Made by a program: the position numbers and the translations under genes | Assembly: GCF_001939115.1 (NCBI RefSeq) | Contig: NZ_MQTZ01000041.1 | Span: 124,001-188,000 of the forward strand | From: Leptolyngbya sp. 'hensonii' | Lineage (GTDB): Bacteria > Cyanobacteriota > Cyanobacteriia > GCF-001939115 | Length of the DNA: 64,000 nt | Direction of reading: 5' to 3' | Shown here: one piece after another, positions 45,116-54,671 of the stretch | Numbering within the stretch: position 1 is the stretch's first letter | How the letters are laid out: each line of letters starts with the position of its first letter | The notes under the pieces: generated by a model | Seen by the model: only the letters and a program-made list of their open reading frames with translations | Database searches by the model: none | What the model was told of the DNA's origin: nothing

Positions 45116-46173
45116 CAGCTTCGGCTCTCAATAATGCCGCCGCAGAGGAGAATGTCCCCGTTATAACAGACTGCTGCCTGTCCCGGCGTGACACTGAACT
45201 GGGGGTCATCGAAGACAATTCGCAGCCCCATTCCCCCATCCAGGGGGATCAGGGTGGCTGGAACCGCAGCAGAACGGTAGCGGACCTGCACCTCGGCTCG
45301 AATCGGAGTGGTAGGTGGGGCGATCGACACCCAGTTCACCTGCCGCACGATGCATTCATAATCTTGGGCGCTGCTGCGATCGCCCACAATCACCCGATTC
45401 CGCATTGGATCCAATCCAATCACATAGAGGGGTTCGCTGTGGGCAATACCCAATCCCTTGCGTTGGCCGATTGTGTAGTGGTGTACCCCTTCATGTCGGC
45501 CCAAAACCCGTCCAGCCTGGTCCACAATTTCCCCGGTTTGCGGTGTAATGTATTTGTCCAGGAATGCCTGCATGGAACCATGGGCCTCAATCAGACAGAG
45601 ATCCTGACTTTCAGGCTTTTCTGCCGTATGCAGACCAAATTCGGTCGCAATGCGTCGGGTTTCTGTCTTGGGTTGATTTCCCAGGGGAAACAGCGTGGCC
45701 GCCAGGATCTCCTGGCCCAGGTCATACAGAAAGTAAGCCTGATCCTTGTTGGTGTCTACGGCCCGCCGCAGTTGATACCGACCGGTGCTGTCATCACGGG
45801 TAATCTGAGCGTAGTGGCCGGTGGCAATCCGATCGACCCCCAGTTCTGTGCGGGCATAGTGCAACATCGGCCCAAACTTGACGGCTTTATTGCACTGAGA
45901 ACAGGGCAGGGGGGTGATACCCTGGCTATAACCAGCCACCAGATAATCCACAATATTGGCCTGGAAAACCTCTCGCATATCTACGATGTGGTGGGGAATG
46001 CTGAGATCTTCACAGAGGCGGGCAGCATCCACCATGCCCTCTGAGCAACACTGTCCCTTGCCCTTCATTAACCAGAGGGTGAGACCAACAACATCGTATC
46101 CCTGATGATGCAGGAGGGCCGCAGCCACTGAACTGTCAACCCCACCAGACAAACCCACCACAACACTATTCAT
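45115..46173 (-). CDS. mnmA: tRNA-specific 2-thiouridylase MnmA
   Basis: 352 residues. PP-loop [13 protein letters not shown], the catalytic Cys in [12 protein letters not shown], the second Cys (CYNGD) and GQRKGLGI are present. MnmA adds sulfur to U34 of tRNA Lys, Glu and Gln. Stop and kinase start share a base (TGATG), so both are in one operon. Length is normal. Confidence 0.95.
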   Translation of the reverse strand: MNSVVVGLSGGVDSSVAAALLHHQGYDVVGLTLWLMKGKGQCCSEGMVDAARLCEDLSIPHHIVDMREVFQANIVDYLVAGYSQGITPLPCSQCNKAVKFGPMLHYARTELGVDRIATGHYAQITRDDSTGRYQLRRAVDTNKDQAYFLYDLGQEILAATLFPLGNQPKTETRRIATEFGLHTAEKPESQDLCLIEAHGSMQAFLDKYITPQTGEIVDQAGRVLGRHEGVHHYTIGQRKGLGIAHSEPLYVIGLDPMRNRVIVGDRSSAQDYECIVRQVNWVSIAPPTTPIRAEVQVRYRSAAVPATLIPLDGGMGLRIVFDDPQFSVTPGQAAVCYNGDILLCGGIIESRS

Positions 46174-46300
46174 GGATCACTAAGTTCTGCAACGAATCAT
46201 CCTTCTTATACAGGCTAACATTCGTCATCTGAAAATCCCTGTGCTAGCATGGCCGCAAATTTGACAGGTCAAACCTGCATGGCAAGTGGGAGTGAGGATT

Positions 46301-47263
46301 ATGACAACACGATCGGGGAACGGGACAGTACCCAAAAAATTGATCAACGGGCAATCCCTATGGCCTTTCTTTGCAATGATGGCTGGGGGAATCGCTTTGA
46401 TAGGGCAACCCTCGGCAGAGGCCCAGCCTCAGACCCAATACAGTCGTCTGGTTCGAGCCAATCCTGACCCTACTGGATTGATCAGTCCTGAGAAGCTGAT
46501 GCAGCCAGAGTTTAAGGTGTCCTCCACCACCAATATGGCAACCAACTCCCTCCCCACTGCGCCTGTGCATCCCGGCAATCATCGTTATGCCCAAATTCCT
46601 GCCGTCCCGATTCCCACCTCTAGCTACACCGATCCGAACAATCTATACACCACACCCTATGTCACGCCCTATGCCGGTCAGTACTTTGTCTATATAGACA
46701 GCGATAGCCGCACCCTTTTGCAGCAGGTCCGATCTACCGTTGAACCCACAGCTTTTTTGAAGTCCTATGCCGGGCGGCAGGTCATTCAGGCTGGTTCCTA
46801 CAACAACTTTGCCAACGTCGAACAGCAGATTAGAACGTTGCAGGCCCAGGGTTTTTCTGGAGTCGGCTATGGCACTGTGCCGAACAGTACCTACGACAAT
46901 TTTGGGGTACCGTCCATTCCCCCTGTAACTTCCACAACCCCCTATCCCACCCAGGTCACAACCTCCCCTAATACGGGCATCACCTATACTGCCCCCGGAA
47001 GTCAGGTCGGAATTTTGCGCCCGACGATTCCTTATGGGGCAACGGCTTACTACGTAGTGATTCCGGGGAACCCGGAACAACTCTCTTTTCTGCAGCAGCG
47101 CGTGATCGGTCTGGGGGCAGATCTCAGTGCTGTGCAGCGACGTGGTGCCCCTCGTGGCCCCCATATTGCTGTCGGTCCTTTTTCCGATCGAGGCTCGGCT
47201 GAAACCTGGAGCAACTATTTCCGGGATAATGGGCTGGATGCAAGAGTTTATTACGGCAAGTGA
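46301..47263 (+). CDS. Secreted SPOR-domain-like protein
   Basis: 320 residues from the ATG at 46301 (with GTGAGG upstream). A long N-terminal segment with hydrophobic LWPFFAMMAGGIALIGQ ending in AEAQ suggests a signal peptide. Two SPOR-like units follow: YFVYIDSDSRTLLQQV ... QVIQAGSYNNFANVEQQIRTLQAQGF and YYVVIPGNPEQLSFLQQRV ... HIAVGPFSDRGSAETWSNYFRDNG. A Tyr-, Pro- and Thr-rich linker lies between. SPOR domains bind denuded peptidoglycan. The next gene overlaps its stop by 4 bases. Confidence 0.75.
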   Translation: MTTRSGNGTVPKKLINGQSLWPFFAMMAGGIALIGQPSAEAQPQTQYSRLVRANPDPTGLISPEKLMQPEFKVSSTTNMATNSLPTAPVHPGNHRYAQIPAVPIPTSSYTDPNNLYTTPYVTPYAGQYFVYIDSDSRTLLQQVRSTVEPTAFLKSYAGRQVIQAGSYNNFANVEQQIRTLQAQGFSGVGYGTVPNSTYDNFGVPSIPPVTSTTPYPTQVTTSPNTGITYTAPGSQVGILRPTIPYGATAYYVVIPGNPEQLSFLQQRVIGLGADLSAVQRRGAPRGPHIAVGPFSDRGSAETWSNYFRDNGLDARVYYGK

Positions 47264-48816
47264 TTTCTAAAATCAGCTTACATAATCAGGTGGTTGTTAC
47301 AGCCGCCCAGATGCGTGCGATCGAAGAACGGGTGTTCGCTGCCGGGATACCTGTGGCAGCCCTGATGGAAAAGGTTGGCGGACTGATCAGCCGCTGGGTT
47401 CAGACCCATTATCCCCCAGAGCAATGCCCCCAGGTTGGTATTCTGGCCGGACCAGGCCACAACGGGGGAGATGCCCTGGTGGTGGCTCGGGAGTTACATT
47501 TTCGTGGCTATCGGGTTGTGGTTTACCAGCCCTTCTCTAAAATGAAGGACCTGACCCATCACCATGCCCGCTATGCCCACAGTCTGGGTCTTACTTTTCA
47601 TGACTCGATCGAGGCGCTGCAATTTTCCGATCTGATCCTGGATGGCCTGTTCGGGTTCGGCCTGGAACGGGAGTTAACCGATCCAGTGAAAGGGGCAATT
47701 GATAGCCTGAACCAGTGGTCCCAACCGGTGGTTAGCATTGATCTGCCGTCAGGGTTACAGACCGATACGGGAGCCAGATTGGGCACGGCAGTTCGAGCAA
47801 CCTGGACTCTCTGCCTGGGGCTGTGGAAGCAGAGCTTGTTGCAGGAACAGGCCCTGGAATTTGTCGGGCAGGCTGAATTGATTGATTTCGATCTCCCGAT
47901 AGCGGATATTCAGGCTGTACTAGGAGAGGAACCTGCTGTGCAACGGATTACAGCAGAGCAGGCTCTGGCCTATCTGCCCCTGTCCCGACCCCCCTCGACC
48001 CATAAATATCAAATGGGGCATGTGCTTTTGATCTGTGGATCTCTTCCCTATGCTGGGGCGGCGATCCTCTGCGGACTGGGAGCGCGTGCGACTGGGGTCG
48101 GAATGTTGTCAATCGCCGTGCCAGAATCCCTGAAACCGATGGTGTTGGCCCAATTACCGGAAGCCTTGGTGATCGGTTGTCCGGAGACGGCGGCGGGCGG
48201 AATTTCTCGATTGCCTGCGGAGGTCCAACTGGATCGCTACGATGTCGTTGCCTGTGGGCCAGGGTTAAGCTTGGAAGCGGATCGACTGGTGCAACAGGTG
48301 TTGGAAAGCGATCGCCCTCTCGTGTTGGATGCAGATGGCCTCAACCTCCTGGCTCAACACAATGTGGTTGGAACCCTGAAAAATCGTCAGGCCCCCACGG
48401 TCCTGACCCCCCATCTGGGAGAATTTCGCCGGTTGTTTCCTAAAATTGCCGAGACCATGGTATGCCGCATCACTGCGGTCCGCAGCGTTGCAGAGGCAAC
48501 TGGAACGATCGTCCTGCTCAAAGGCGCACGCATTGTCATTGGCAATGCTCAGGGACGCATCTGGATTAATCCAGACAGCACCCCTGCCCTGGCCCGGGGT
48601 GGAACAGGAGATGTGTTGACTGGCCTCATCGGCGGTCTCATGGCCCAAGGGGGTAAATCCAGGGATGGTATGGCAGCCCTGGTGCAAAGTGCAGCCTGGT
48701 GGCATGCCCAGGCTGGAATTCTGGCTGCCCGCGAGCGGACCGAATTGGGAGTGGATGCCTTTACCTTATCCCAATCTCTGATCCCAGCGATCGCCGACGT
48801 TTTACGGCTTGGGTGA
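47260..48816 (+). CDS. nnr: Bifunctional NAD(P)H-hydrate epimerase/dehydratase
   Basis: 518 residues. The N-terminal YjeF_N epimerase has GPGHNGGDALVVARELHFRG and VSIDLPSGLQTDTG. The C-terminal ADP-dependent dehydratase has HVLLICGSLPYAGAAIL, ACGPGLSLEADRLV and GGTGDVLTGLIGGLMAQG. The protein repairs hydrated NAD(P)H. The GTG start at 47260 overlaps the previous stop. The 3' end overlaps the convergent AAA ATPase by 56 bases. Confidence 0.92.
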   Translation: MISKISLHNQVVVTAAQMRAIEERVFAAGIPVAALMEKVGGLISRWVQTHYPPEQCPQVGILAGPGHNGGDALVVARELHFRGYRVVVYQPFSKMKDLTHHHARYAHSLGLTFHDSIEALQFSDLILDGLFGFGLERELTDPVKGAIDSLNQWSQPVVSIDLPSGLQTDTGARLGTAVRATWTLCLGLWKQSLLQEQALEFVGQAELIDFDLPIADIQAVLGEEPAVQRITAEQALAYLPLSRPPSTHKYQMGHVLLICGSLPYAGAAILCGLGARATGVGMLSIAVPESLKPMVLAQLPEALVIGCPETAAGGISRLPAEVQLDRYDVVACGPGLSLEADRLVQQVLESDRPLVLDADGLNLLAQHNVVGTLKNRQAPTVLTPHLGEFRRLFPKIAETMVCRITAVRSVAEATGTIVLLKGARIVIGNAQGRIWINPDSTPALARGGTGDVLTGLIGGLMAQGGKSRDGMAALVQSAAWWHAQAGILAARERTELGVDAFTLSQSLIPAIADVLRLG

Positions 48817-50281
48817 TGTGCTGCAGTTTCAATTTTGTTCTGGGAGAAGCCATAACCTCCAGAGCAGCCTCACGGGCGATCGTCTGGATTTCACCCCCAC
48901 TGATCGCCCAGCGGTGTGCTAACGTCTTCCAGTTTAAGCGGGGGTCCAGGGAAACCTGGGCTGGGAATGCCTGCTGCCACAACTGCAGACGGGCCTGTTC
49001 ATCCGGCAGGGGAAATTCCAGGATCTGGTCCAGTTGCTGTCGCCATGGCCACCGCATCCCCTGGGGAAAATCCAAACTTAGCAGGGTGATACTGTCAGTG
49101 GCCCGCCGTTGCTGTAAAAATCGATTAATTTCGACTTCAGGTAAGGGAGAGAACCGACCCAGCCAGTATCGGGCAGATTTGATCAACAAGACTTTGGGCG
49201 ATCGGGCTGCAATCTCCTGCAGTAACTGAGCATATTCTGTTTCTCCAACCAGCATCAGATCAATCCAGGTGAGATCGGTCTTCAGAGCCTGGGCGATCGC
49301 GGTGGCAGCGGTAGTTTTCCCGGTTCCGGTTGGGCCTATCAGCAGGACCACTGCCCCAGAGGGCCTGACTGACTGACTCAGAGAATCCGCAGACGCCACA
49401 CGCTGGGACAGGGACTGGAGCTCTGCCAGCAGGGCAGGGGGGAGCAGCAGATCGGACCAGGTGACTCTGGCTGGACGATCGTTCAGGAGCAGCGAGGGCT
49501 GGGACAAGAGTTTGATGGACGAACCCGTCTGGGGCACTGACTGGAGCAGGGCTTCCAGGGCTTCTGGGGTAGGCTGATCTGCCAGCAAATAGTTGACCAA
49601 GGGCGCAGCCAGTTGCAAGCGCTGGGCTAAAAAGGTGTCCTCCTGCCAGGCCAGCGATCGCAACAGGTGCGGGTGCAGCAGGGGAGAGTCAGAACTGAGA
49701 CGGGCCCGGGCCATCCGCCATTCCAGATCGTTACGGCAGAGCAGGCGCAGCACCAGATCAACTGTGGGTAGATCGCTGCCAGCCCGCCCATCTCTCCTAT
49801 TTCGCAGGGCATCTCCCGGCAAACACCCCTCTGGCAACGACTCATTCCCCTGAAGATAGCTGTAAATTCTGGCATACCGACGATTGATTTCGGGTGCCAG
49901 ACTCATCAAGACCACATTTTTTTCAAATCCCGTTAATTGCAACCGATCGCAGAATATCGGCAGACCCAAATGGATGCCCTTCTGACAACTGGCCTGAATT
50001 CGGGCCTGGATCTGCTGCTGATAACTCAACTTCCCAACGGCATCCGATGCGACTTTGGGGGGAGTGCCATCGTCGTAGGACGCCTCTCCATCAACCAGAA
50101 TCAGTCCTTTCCACCAGTGGCTGGTTACCCGATCGGCCCGCGATTGGGTAACCCGCTCTACCTCCTTACTTTCCTTTCGCTGACGGGCTACAGCCATCAT
50201 CAATACCCGATCCAGCCAGTTGAGTTCTGCCTTGAGGTAGTTCCAATTATCTGCAAAATACTCAACCCGATCGCTTGGCAT
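48761..50281 (-). CDS. AAA+ ATPase of the Afp15/eCIS-associated type
   Basis: 506 residues from the ATG at 50281. The N-terminal half has FCDRLQLTGFEKNVVLMSLAPEINRRYARIYSYLQ in pieces and LLRSLAWQEDTFLA, which match the helical region of ATPases next to contractile injection systems. The C-terminal AAA domain has Walker A IGPTGTGKTTAA but a Walker B that reads KVLLIKSARYW with no Asp-Glu, so ATP hydrolysis may be weak. No tail, sheath or baseplate genes are near. The role as an eCIS part is by similarity only. Confidence 0.7.
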   Translation of the reverse strand: MPSDRVEYFADNWNYLKAELNWLDRVLMMAVARQRKESKEVERVTQSRADRVTSHWWKGLILVDGEASYDDGTPPKVASDAVGKLSYQQQIQARIQASCQKGIHLGLPIFCDRLQLTGFEKNVVLMSLAPEINRRYARIYSYLQGNESLPEGCLPGDALRNRRDGRAGSDLPTVDLVLRLLCRNDLEWRMARARLSSDSPLLHPHLLRSLAWQEDTFLAQRLQLAAPLVNYLLADQPTPEALEALLQSVPQTGSSIKLLSQPSLLLNDRPARVTWSDLLLPPALLAELQSLSQRVASADSLSQSVRPSGAVVLLIGPTGTGKTTAATAIAQALKTDLTWIDLMLVGETEYAQLLQEIAARSPKVLLIKSARYWLGRFSPLPEVEINRFLQQRRATDSITLLSLDFPQGMRWPWRQQLDQILEFPLPDEQARLQLWQQAFPAQVSLDPRLNWKTLAHRWAISGGEIQTIAREAALEVMASPRTKLKLQHITQAVKRRRSLGSEIGIR

Positions 50282-50340
50282 ATCCGCCCCCTTTCCTGAT
50301 GAATAAGCTTTCTGAGGGGATATCTCTGGTAACACACCCC

Positions 50341-50787
50341 TTATTCCTCCCGCTGGCTCAGGAGTCGAATGAACTCAAGCGGCAACCCATCTGCATCTGC
50401 AATAAAGGCAACCTCATAGATCCGGTTGCCAATCATTTGCTGAGTCGGTGCCAACAGGATCTTCAATGGCTGCCCCTGTTCTGGAGAGGTTTCTGCAGCC
50501 CGGTTGATTCGTTCACCCAAATCCATCAACCAGGACGAAAGATCGGCAGTGACCTCTGTCAGGTCGAAGGACAAATGGTAATACCCAGTATAGTGCTCGT
50601 CTCCAAAGGCATCCATAACCGGATGGGGTTTGGGGATCTGGATCAGCTCAATCCGACCAGCCAGCCCCTCCATCCAGCAGGCCAGGGTATAGCCTGTGGT
50701 AAAGCGCTCCTGAACAGTAAAACCCAGGTGTTCGTAGAACACGATCGCCCGGAAAATATCGGCAGTGCGAATCGAAACATGATGCAT
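50341..50787 (-). CDS. VOC family (glyoxalase-fold) protein
   Basis: 148 residues from the ATG at 50787. Two beta-alpha-beta-beta-beta units: HHVSIRTADIFRAIVFYEHLGFTVQERF and YYHLSFDLTEV ... VAFIADADGLPLEFIRL. His and Glu positions that bind metal in VOC enzymes appear as H3 (HHVSI), H68 or Y, and E (PLEFI). Substrate unknown. Just 3 bases before the next gene end. Confidence 0.82.
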   Translation of the reverse strand: MHHVSIRTADIFRAIVFYEHLGFTVQERFTTGYTLACWMEGLAGRIELIQIPKPHPVMDAFGDEHYTGYYHLSFDLTEVTADLSSWLMDLGERINRAAETSPEQGQPLKILLAPTQQMIGNRIYEVAFIADADGLPLEFIRLLSQREE

Positions 50788-50817
50788 GGTGTCTGCTCCT
50801 TCTGTCGGAGCCATCCG

Positions 50818-51327
50818 CTATTCAAATAACCTGAAATAGGGGTAGCGCACCGGCGCACCGGGTTCTTTTTCTAGGTCAAAGTTAATCACATCCCAGCAAG
50901 ATTCTTCCTCAGAGTCAGGACTGAAATCCACAGGAAGACCGTAAAGCTTGGGTCGTGGAGAATCCGTTTGGTTCCGCCAGGGAGTACTGCGCTCCAGATA
51001 GGCGCTGATCAGCTCCTTATAACGGCGCGCAATGATCACCCGCGTTGCCCGATAGCCCTGAGTATAAAGCCGGTCCAGTGCCTCATGGATTTCAAACCGA
51101 ATCCCATCGGGATGGGTATGCTGGCGATACCATTCATTATTCCAGCGTCGCCAATGGCGTCCCGACTGAAGATGAACCAACTCTCCAGTCTTGGGGTTTG
51201 CTTCAAAGGCCCCATGGCGCTGGCATAGATAGGTATCCGTTAAAGTCAGAGCCGGAATGACTTGACGACAGTGGGGGCACTGAATCTCAGGACCAAATAT
51301 GGGGTACTGCAAGCCTGGACTTATCAT
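50818..51327 (-). CDS. Cyanobacterial zinc-ribbon protein (TIGR02652-like)
   Basis: 169 residues. N terminus has IQCPHCRQVIPALTLTDTYLCQRHGAFEA, with a CxxC and CxxH pair giving a zinc ribbon. The rest is rich in Trp, Tyr and Arg (RHWRRWNNEWYRQHTH). I recognise the pattern as a conserved cyanobacterial family, TIGR02652 by memory, of unknown function. It precedes the VOC gene in the same operon. Confidence 0.72.
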   Translation of the reverse strand: MISPGLQYPIFGPEIQCPHCRQVIPALTLTDTYLCQRHGAFEANPKTGELVHLQSGRHWRRWNNEWYRQHTHPDGIRFEIHEALDRLYTQGYRATRVIIARRYKELISAYLERSTPWRNQTDSPRPKLYGLPVDFSPDSEEESCWDVINFDLEKEPGAPVRYPYFRLFE

Positions 51328-51512
51328 GTAGTACGTATTGCATGCATTTGTGCATCAGTGCCTGTAGCCTTATTATACCTGGTTATACTGGCGACAAGAG
51401 GGCATCGTCAGCAGGATTCCAGGGTACTCTTGACCCTTGCAGAAGAGCTAGAGTTCCCGAAATTCTCTGCTAAATGCTTTAGAATTCAGGCTGGACGATC
51501 TGGCATTGCGTG

Positions 51513-52055
51513 ATGACTGAGTTTAAGCCCTTCCCCTTTCCTCCTTCCTACTGGCCTGCGCCCGATCTTTCCCATGCGGCGTTTGTGGCGGCGAATGCGA
51601 TCGTCCTGGGCAATGTTGAAGTTGCTGCCGGAGCCAGTATCTGGTACGGTGCTGTGATTCGGGGAGATGTGGAGCGGATTGCGATCGGAGCCTGCACTAA
51701 CATTCAGGATGGGGCCATTCTCCATGGTGACCCAGGAAAACCCACGATTCTGGAAGATCACGTTACGGTCGGGCATCGGGCCGTCGTCCACAGTGCCCAT
51801 ATTGAGTCTGGTTGCTTGATCGGGATTGGGGCAACGGTGTTGGATGGGGTCCGAGTCGGCCAGGGCAGTATGGTTGGAGCGGGGGCTGTGGTGACGAAAG
51901 ATGTACCCCCCCGATCGTTGGTGGTGGGCATCCCGGCCAAAATCCTCCGCGAGGTGTCGGATACTGAGGCAGCGGAACTGCTTGAGCATGCCCGCAACTA
52001 TGAAAAACTGGCCTTGGTCCATGCCGATCGGGGAACGGATCTGGGGTTTGTTTAG
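51513..52055 (+). CDS. Gamma carbonic anhydrase-like hexapeptide protein
   Basis: 180 residues of left-handed beta helix hexapeptide repeats: VAANAIVLGNVEVAAGASIWYGAVIRGD, IQDGAILHGDPGKP, VTVGHRAVVHSAHI, GIGATVLDGVRVG. The three zinc-type His (HGD, VGHRAVVHS) of the gamma-CA/YrdA family are present. In cyanobacteria CcmM is the related carboxysome protein, but this is a stand-alone protein of the YrdA/CaiE type. Start ATG at 51513 is preferred over an adjacent GTG. Confidence 0.88.
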   Translation: MTEFKPFPFPPSYWPAPDLSHAAFVAANAIVLGNVEVAAGASIWYGAVIRGDVERIAIGACTNIQDGAILHGDPGKPTILEDHVTVGHRAVVHSAHIESGCLIGIGATVLDGVRVGQGSMVGAGAVVTKDVPPRSLVVGIPAKILREVSDTEAAELLEHARNYEKLALVHADRGTDLGFV

Positions 52056-52229
52056 GCCGAATTCGCCGGTCTGGACTCATCCCCAACCTTCAAAACGATC
52101 CATCGCAATATTCCAGAGTTTTCCTATGGATTTCCCGAAAACTTCTGTAAAAAATCGGCCCGCTTAGGATAAAAATATGAGTATGAGAATTGTTCAAGGA
52201 ATTTAACTTTAAAGAGGGGAGGAATCGAA

Positions 52230-52349
52230 ATGGATATTGATTTTCGTATTGCTATCGTCCTGCTGCCCGTTATTCTTGCAGGAAGCTGGGCGGTCTACAA
52301 CATTGGACAGGCTGCCCTGAGACAAATTCAAGGCTTTATGAGCAAGTAA
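52230..52349 (+). CDS. psbY: Photosystem II protein Y
   Basis: A 39-residue protein, MDIDFRIAIVLLPVIL at the N terminus, one membrane helix, and IGQAALRQIQGFMSK at the C terminus, matching PsbY of cyanobacteria closely. PsbY is a single-span thylakoid subunit near cytochrome b559. A strong ribosome-binding site (GAGGGGAGG, 52213-52221) precedes the ATG and a terminator follows at 52395. The gene is monocistronic. Confidence 0.93.
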   Translation: MDIDFRIAIVLLPVILAGSWAVYNIGQAALRQIQGFMSK

Positions 52350-52394
52350 GGCTGATTGCTTTTTAAGTGGGTGGCGATGGAATCCACTCTCAAT

Positions 52395-52427
52395 GCAGGA
52401 CAGGCTAAAGAGCCTGTCCTGCTTTTT
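52395..52427 (+). terminator. Rho-independent terminator after psbY
   Basis: GCAGGACAGGCT (52395-52406) and AGCCTGTCCTGC (52411-52422) pair perfectly over 12 bases with a 4-base loop, followed by TTTTT. It ends the psbY transcript 46 bases after its stop. Confidence 0.94.
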
Positions 52428-52508
52428 GTTGAGACAGATTTATACCGGAGTAGAGGGCCAATCTCCCGACCTTAGTCCTGCGAAACCGGTTGAACAGGTA
52501 TCAAATTC

Positions 52509-54074
52509 TTACAAAATCTCAGAAAGATCCAGATCCGGATTGATATCATCCTGTTCATCCAGGGAAAATGCCTCCGGATCAGGTTTTGCAGCCCTGGCCT
52601 GACGCTGTAAAGAGAAAATCCGATAATTGTTGACCTGATCCAGGAAATCTGTTGGACACTGTTGCTGCATCTCTCCTGGAGCCTGGTTGGCAGAGGGTTC
52701 TGAATTACCCTGATGGGCATCCGCCATCTTGATCAGGTTGTACTCGACGTTTTCGGCATAGATGGCAAAGGTGACATTTAATACTTCCAGAAAATGAATG
52801 ACCCACTTACAATCATTTTCCGGCAAATTTCCGTAATACTCGATTAACTTGGCAATCCGCGCTTCCAGATAGAGACGGCTGTTACGCGAAATCAAAATGA
52901 TTTTGAGTAGCAACACTACCAGCGGTAGTGGATTTCCAGCAGAAACCAGCGAGATAAACAGAGGAGAAGGTTCGCCCTGTTCCTCAGTGGTGACATACTC
53001 AATGACACGATTGCAGGTTCTTAACAGCAGCGCATCCGTAATGGTTTCGGTCTGATGATGGGTGTAGAGAACAGACAACTTCTCGGCTAGCCCCCGATGG
53101 ATCGTCTCCACAAATTGCTGATCTTCTACCGCAAAAGTCAAATACTGTAGCAAACTGGCTTTGAACTCACTGAAGCGCATGCCATTGATTTGCTTGACGA
53201 AAATGTGAGCCACATTGGTATAGCTAAACTGCCCCCGCCTGACCAGAATCAGTTTGATCAGACGCAGTGCTTCATCCCCCAAGGCTGTGGGATTAACCGG
53301 GGTGTTGGCCTGGGCAGGGTGGGATGGGCCTCCTTCCGGGTCAGACACCACCTTGGGCTGCGATAAGCGGGATTGTGAACGGGTCACATACATGGCCAAA
53401 TCAAACTTGAACCGCTCCCGCAGTTGTTTGGAAAGCACTCTGGCGGCTTCTCGTTGTTCGATCGGATTGTCCAGGTCCGCATACTGAGGCGCAAGTAGAA
53501 ATGACGTATAGCGCTGCTTCCATTGGCCTGGGATCTGGCTCTGATCGACTTCATAGCGAGCCGCAAACAACTTCAATTCCTGAAAGTCATGGCTATCCAG
53601 GAAAACTGCAATCCAGATCCTCAGGCGCTTGAGCGTAGGAGACTGGGTTCTCTGCTTGAGGGCAGGGTCGGAAAAAAGCTGAATCAATTGGGTGATGTAT
53701 TCCTGTTTTCTGGTAATCGCCCAGTTATTAATCAGGATGTAACAGCACCGCTTCAGGGTATTGATGAACTCTTTTTGGTTATTGCTAAAAATAATTTCAT
53801 AGACCGCCGAAAACACCTCGGAGCTGAAGGAGTTCGCGTGGTAAATGAACAAGTTTTTGAACTCAAGCAGGACATCCTCAGGGGGCCAGTGCTTAACAAT
53901 CTCTAACAGAGAACTGTAAATTACTTCCTGAGCCTGCTGAATGCCACGCCTTCCTTTGCTGGTTTGCTTTGAGGAGTCGCCTTTCTCATTGCCACCAGGA
54001 GCGCCTTTTCGGATGATGTTCCCGATCATTACTTGATACTCAGGATGATACGGTTTTATGTAAGGTGAAGACAA
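52509..54074 (-). CDS. Large helical protein, unknown cyanobacterial family
   Basis: 521 residues (506 if the ATG at 54029 is used), with no membrane segment. It is rich in helices (EVIYSSLLEIVKHW, EVFSAVYEIIFS, LRLIKLILVRRGQ, LVVLLLKIILISRNSRLYLEARIAKLIEYYGNL in pieces) and has a low-complexity linker near 260-285. The C terminus is acidic (DEQDDINPDLDLSEIL). No function recognised. It may be an alpha-solenoid-like scaffold. Very acidic ends and basic middles are not diagnostic. Confidence 0.75.
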   Translation of the reverse strand: MSSPYIKPYHPEYQVMIGNIIRKGAPGGNEKGDSSKQTSKGRRGIQQAQEVIYSSLLEIVKHWPPEDVLLEFKNLFIYHANSFSSEVFSAVYEIIFSNNQKEFINTLKRCCYILINNWAITRKQEYITQLIQLFSDPALKQRTQSPTLKRLRIWIAVFLDSHDFQELKLFAARYEVDQSQIPGQWKQRYTSFLLAPQYADLDNPIEQREAARVLSKQLRERFKFDLAMYVTRSQSRLSQPKVVSDPEGGPSHPAQANTPVNPTALGDEALRLIKLILVRRGQFSYTNVAHIFVKQINGMRFSEFKASLLQYLTFAVEDQQFVETIHRGLAEKLSVLYTHHQTETITDALLLRTCNRVIEYVTTEEQGEPSPLFISLVSAGNPLPLVVLLLKIILISRNSRLYLEARIAKLIEYYGNLPENDCKWVIHFLEVLNVTFAIYAENVEYNLIKMADAHQGNSEPSANQAPGEMQQQCPTDFLDQVNNYRIFSLQRQARAAKPDPEAFSLDEQDDINPDLDLSEIL

Positions 54075-54671
54075 AAACTAGCTGGAAGAGTTGCAACCCT
54101 GAAGGAACATCAATAATGATTGACTGAGATTAGCATAACAATATTAGCGGGACTATTTTTCCTTAGAATGAAAATTTGGAAAAATAACCTCAAAGTTGGT
54201 CGTTCCTTCATTGTATCAGTAAAATCACTGAGGCTCAGAGGTAAGCTCTCTCAGAGGGGGAGTCCTGGCAAAGCCGATGTCGATCTTTCCCTATTCACAA
54301 TCTTTCCCTGTTCATTGTAAATTCACCTTCGCTTCATTATTACTTCATCTCCTAAGATGTAGACACAAGACCTAAAGAGCATTATCCGGACTTGAATGAA
54401 AAAAGCTTTCAATCTCAGGGCTGATTGCTGAAGCTATTTTTTAAGGAGCCTGATAAGCTTTCTCATATTGATTACTTCTGATATCAGTTTTCCAGACTGA
54501 GTAGTTTTATCGAAATAACTGAAAACTCTGTGGGAGAGGCTCGGGGAAAAGCTTTGCCCAGTAAGGCCCTGTATCCCCACATCCCACGAGCTCAACCCCA
54601 TCAGACTCACAACAATGGAAAGCTGTTACGTGAAGTTTAATCAGTAGCTGTGGTAATGAGGACTCTATGCC
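54075..54671. other. Intergenic stretch, no gene seen
   Basis: About 600 bases between divergent genes. No ORF with credible protein pattern. A weak extended pairing GTGGGA (54530-54535) with TCCCAC (54582-54587), enclosing GGGG and CCCC segments, could be part of a structured leader or small RNA. No tRNA, 6S or tmRNA signature is visible. Confidence 0.55.

Noticed and set aside
48177-48443. Open frame inside nnr
   Set aside because: Shadow of a clear enzyme frame with no independent evidence.
54120-54320. 66-residue open frame in the gap
   Set aside because: Low-pattern sequence with no ribosome-binding site and no recognisable motif.
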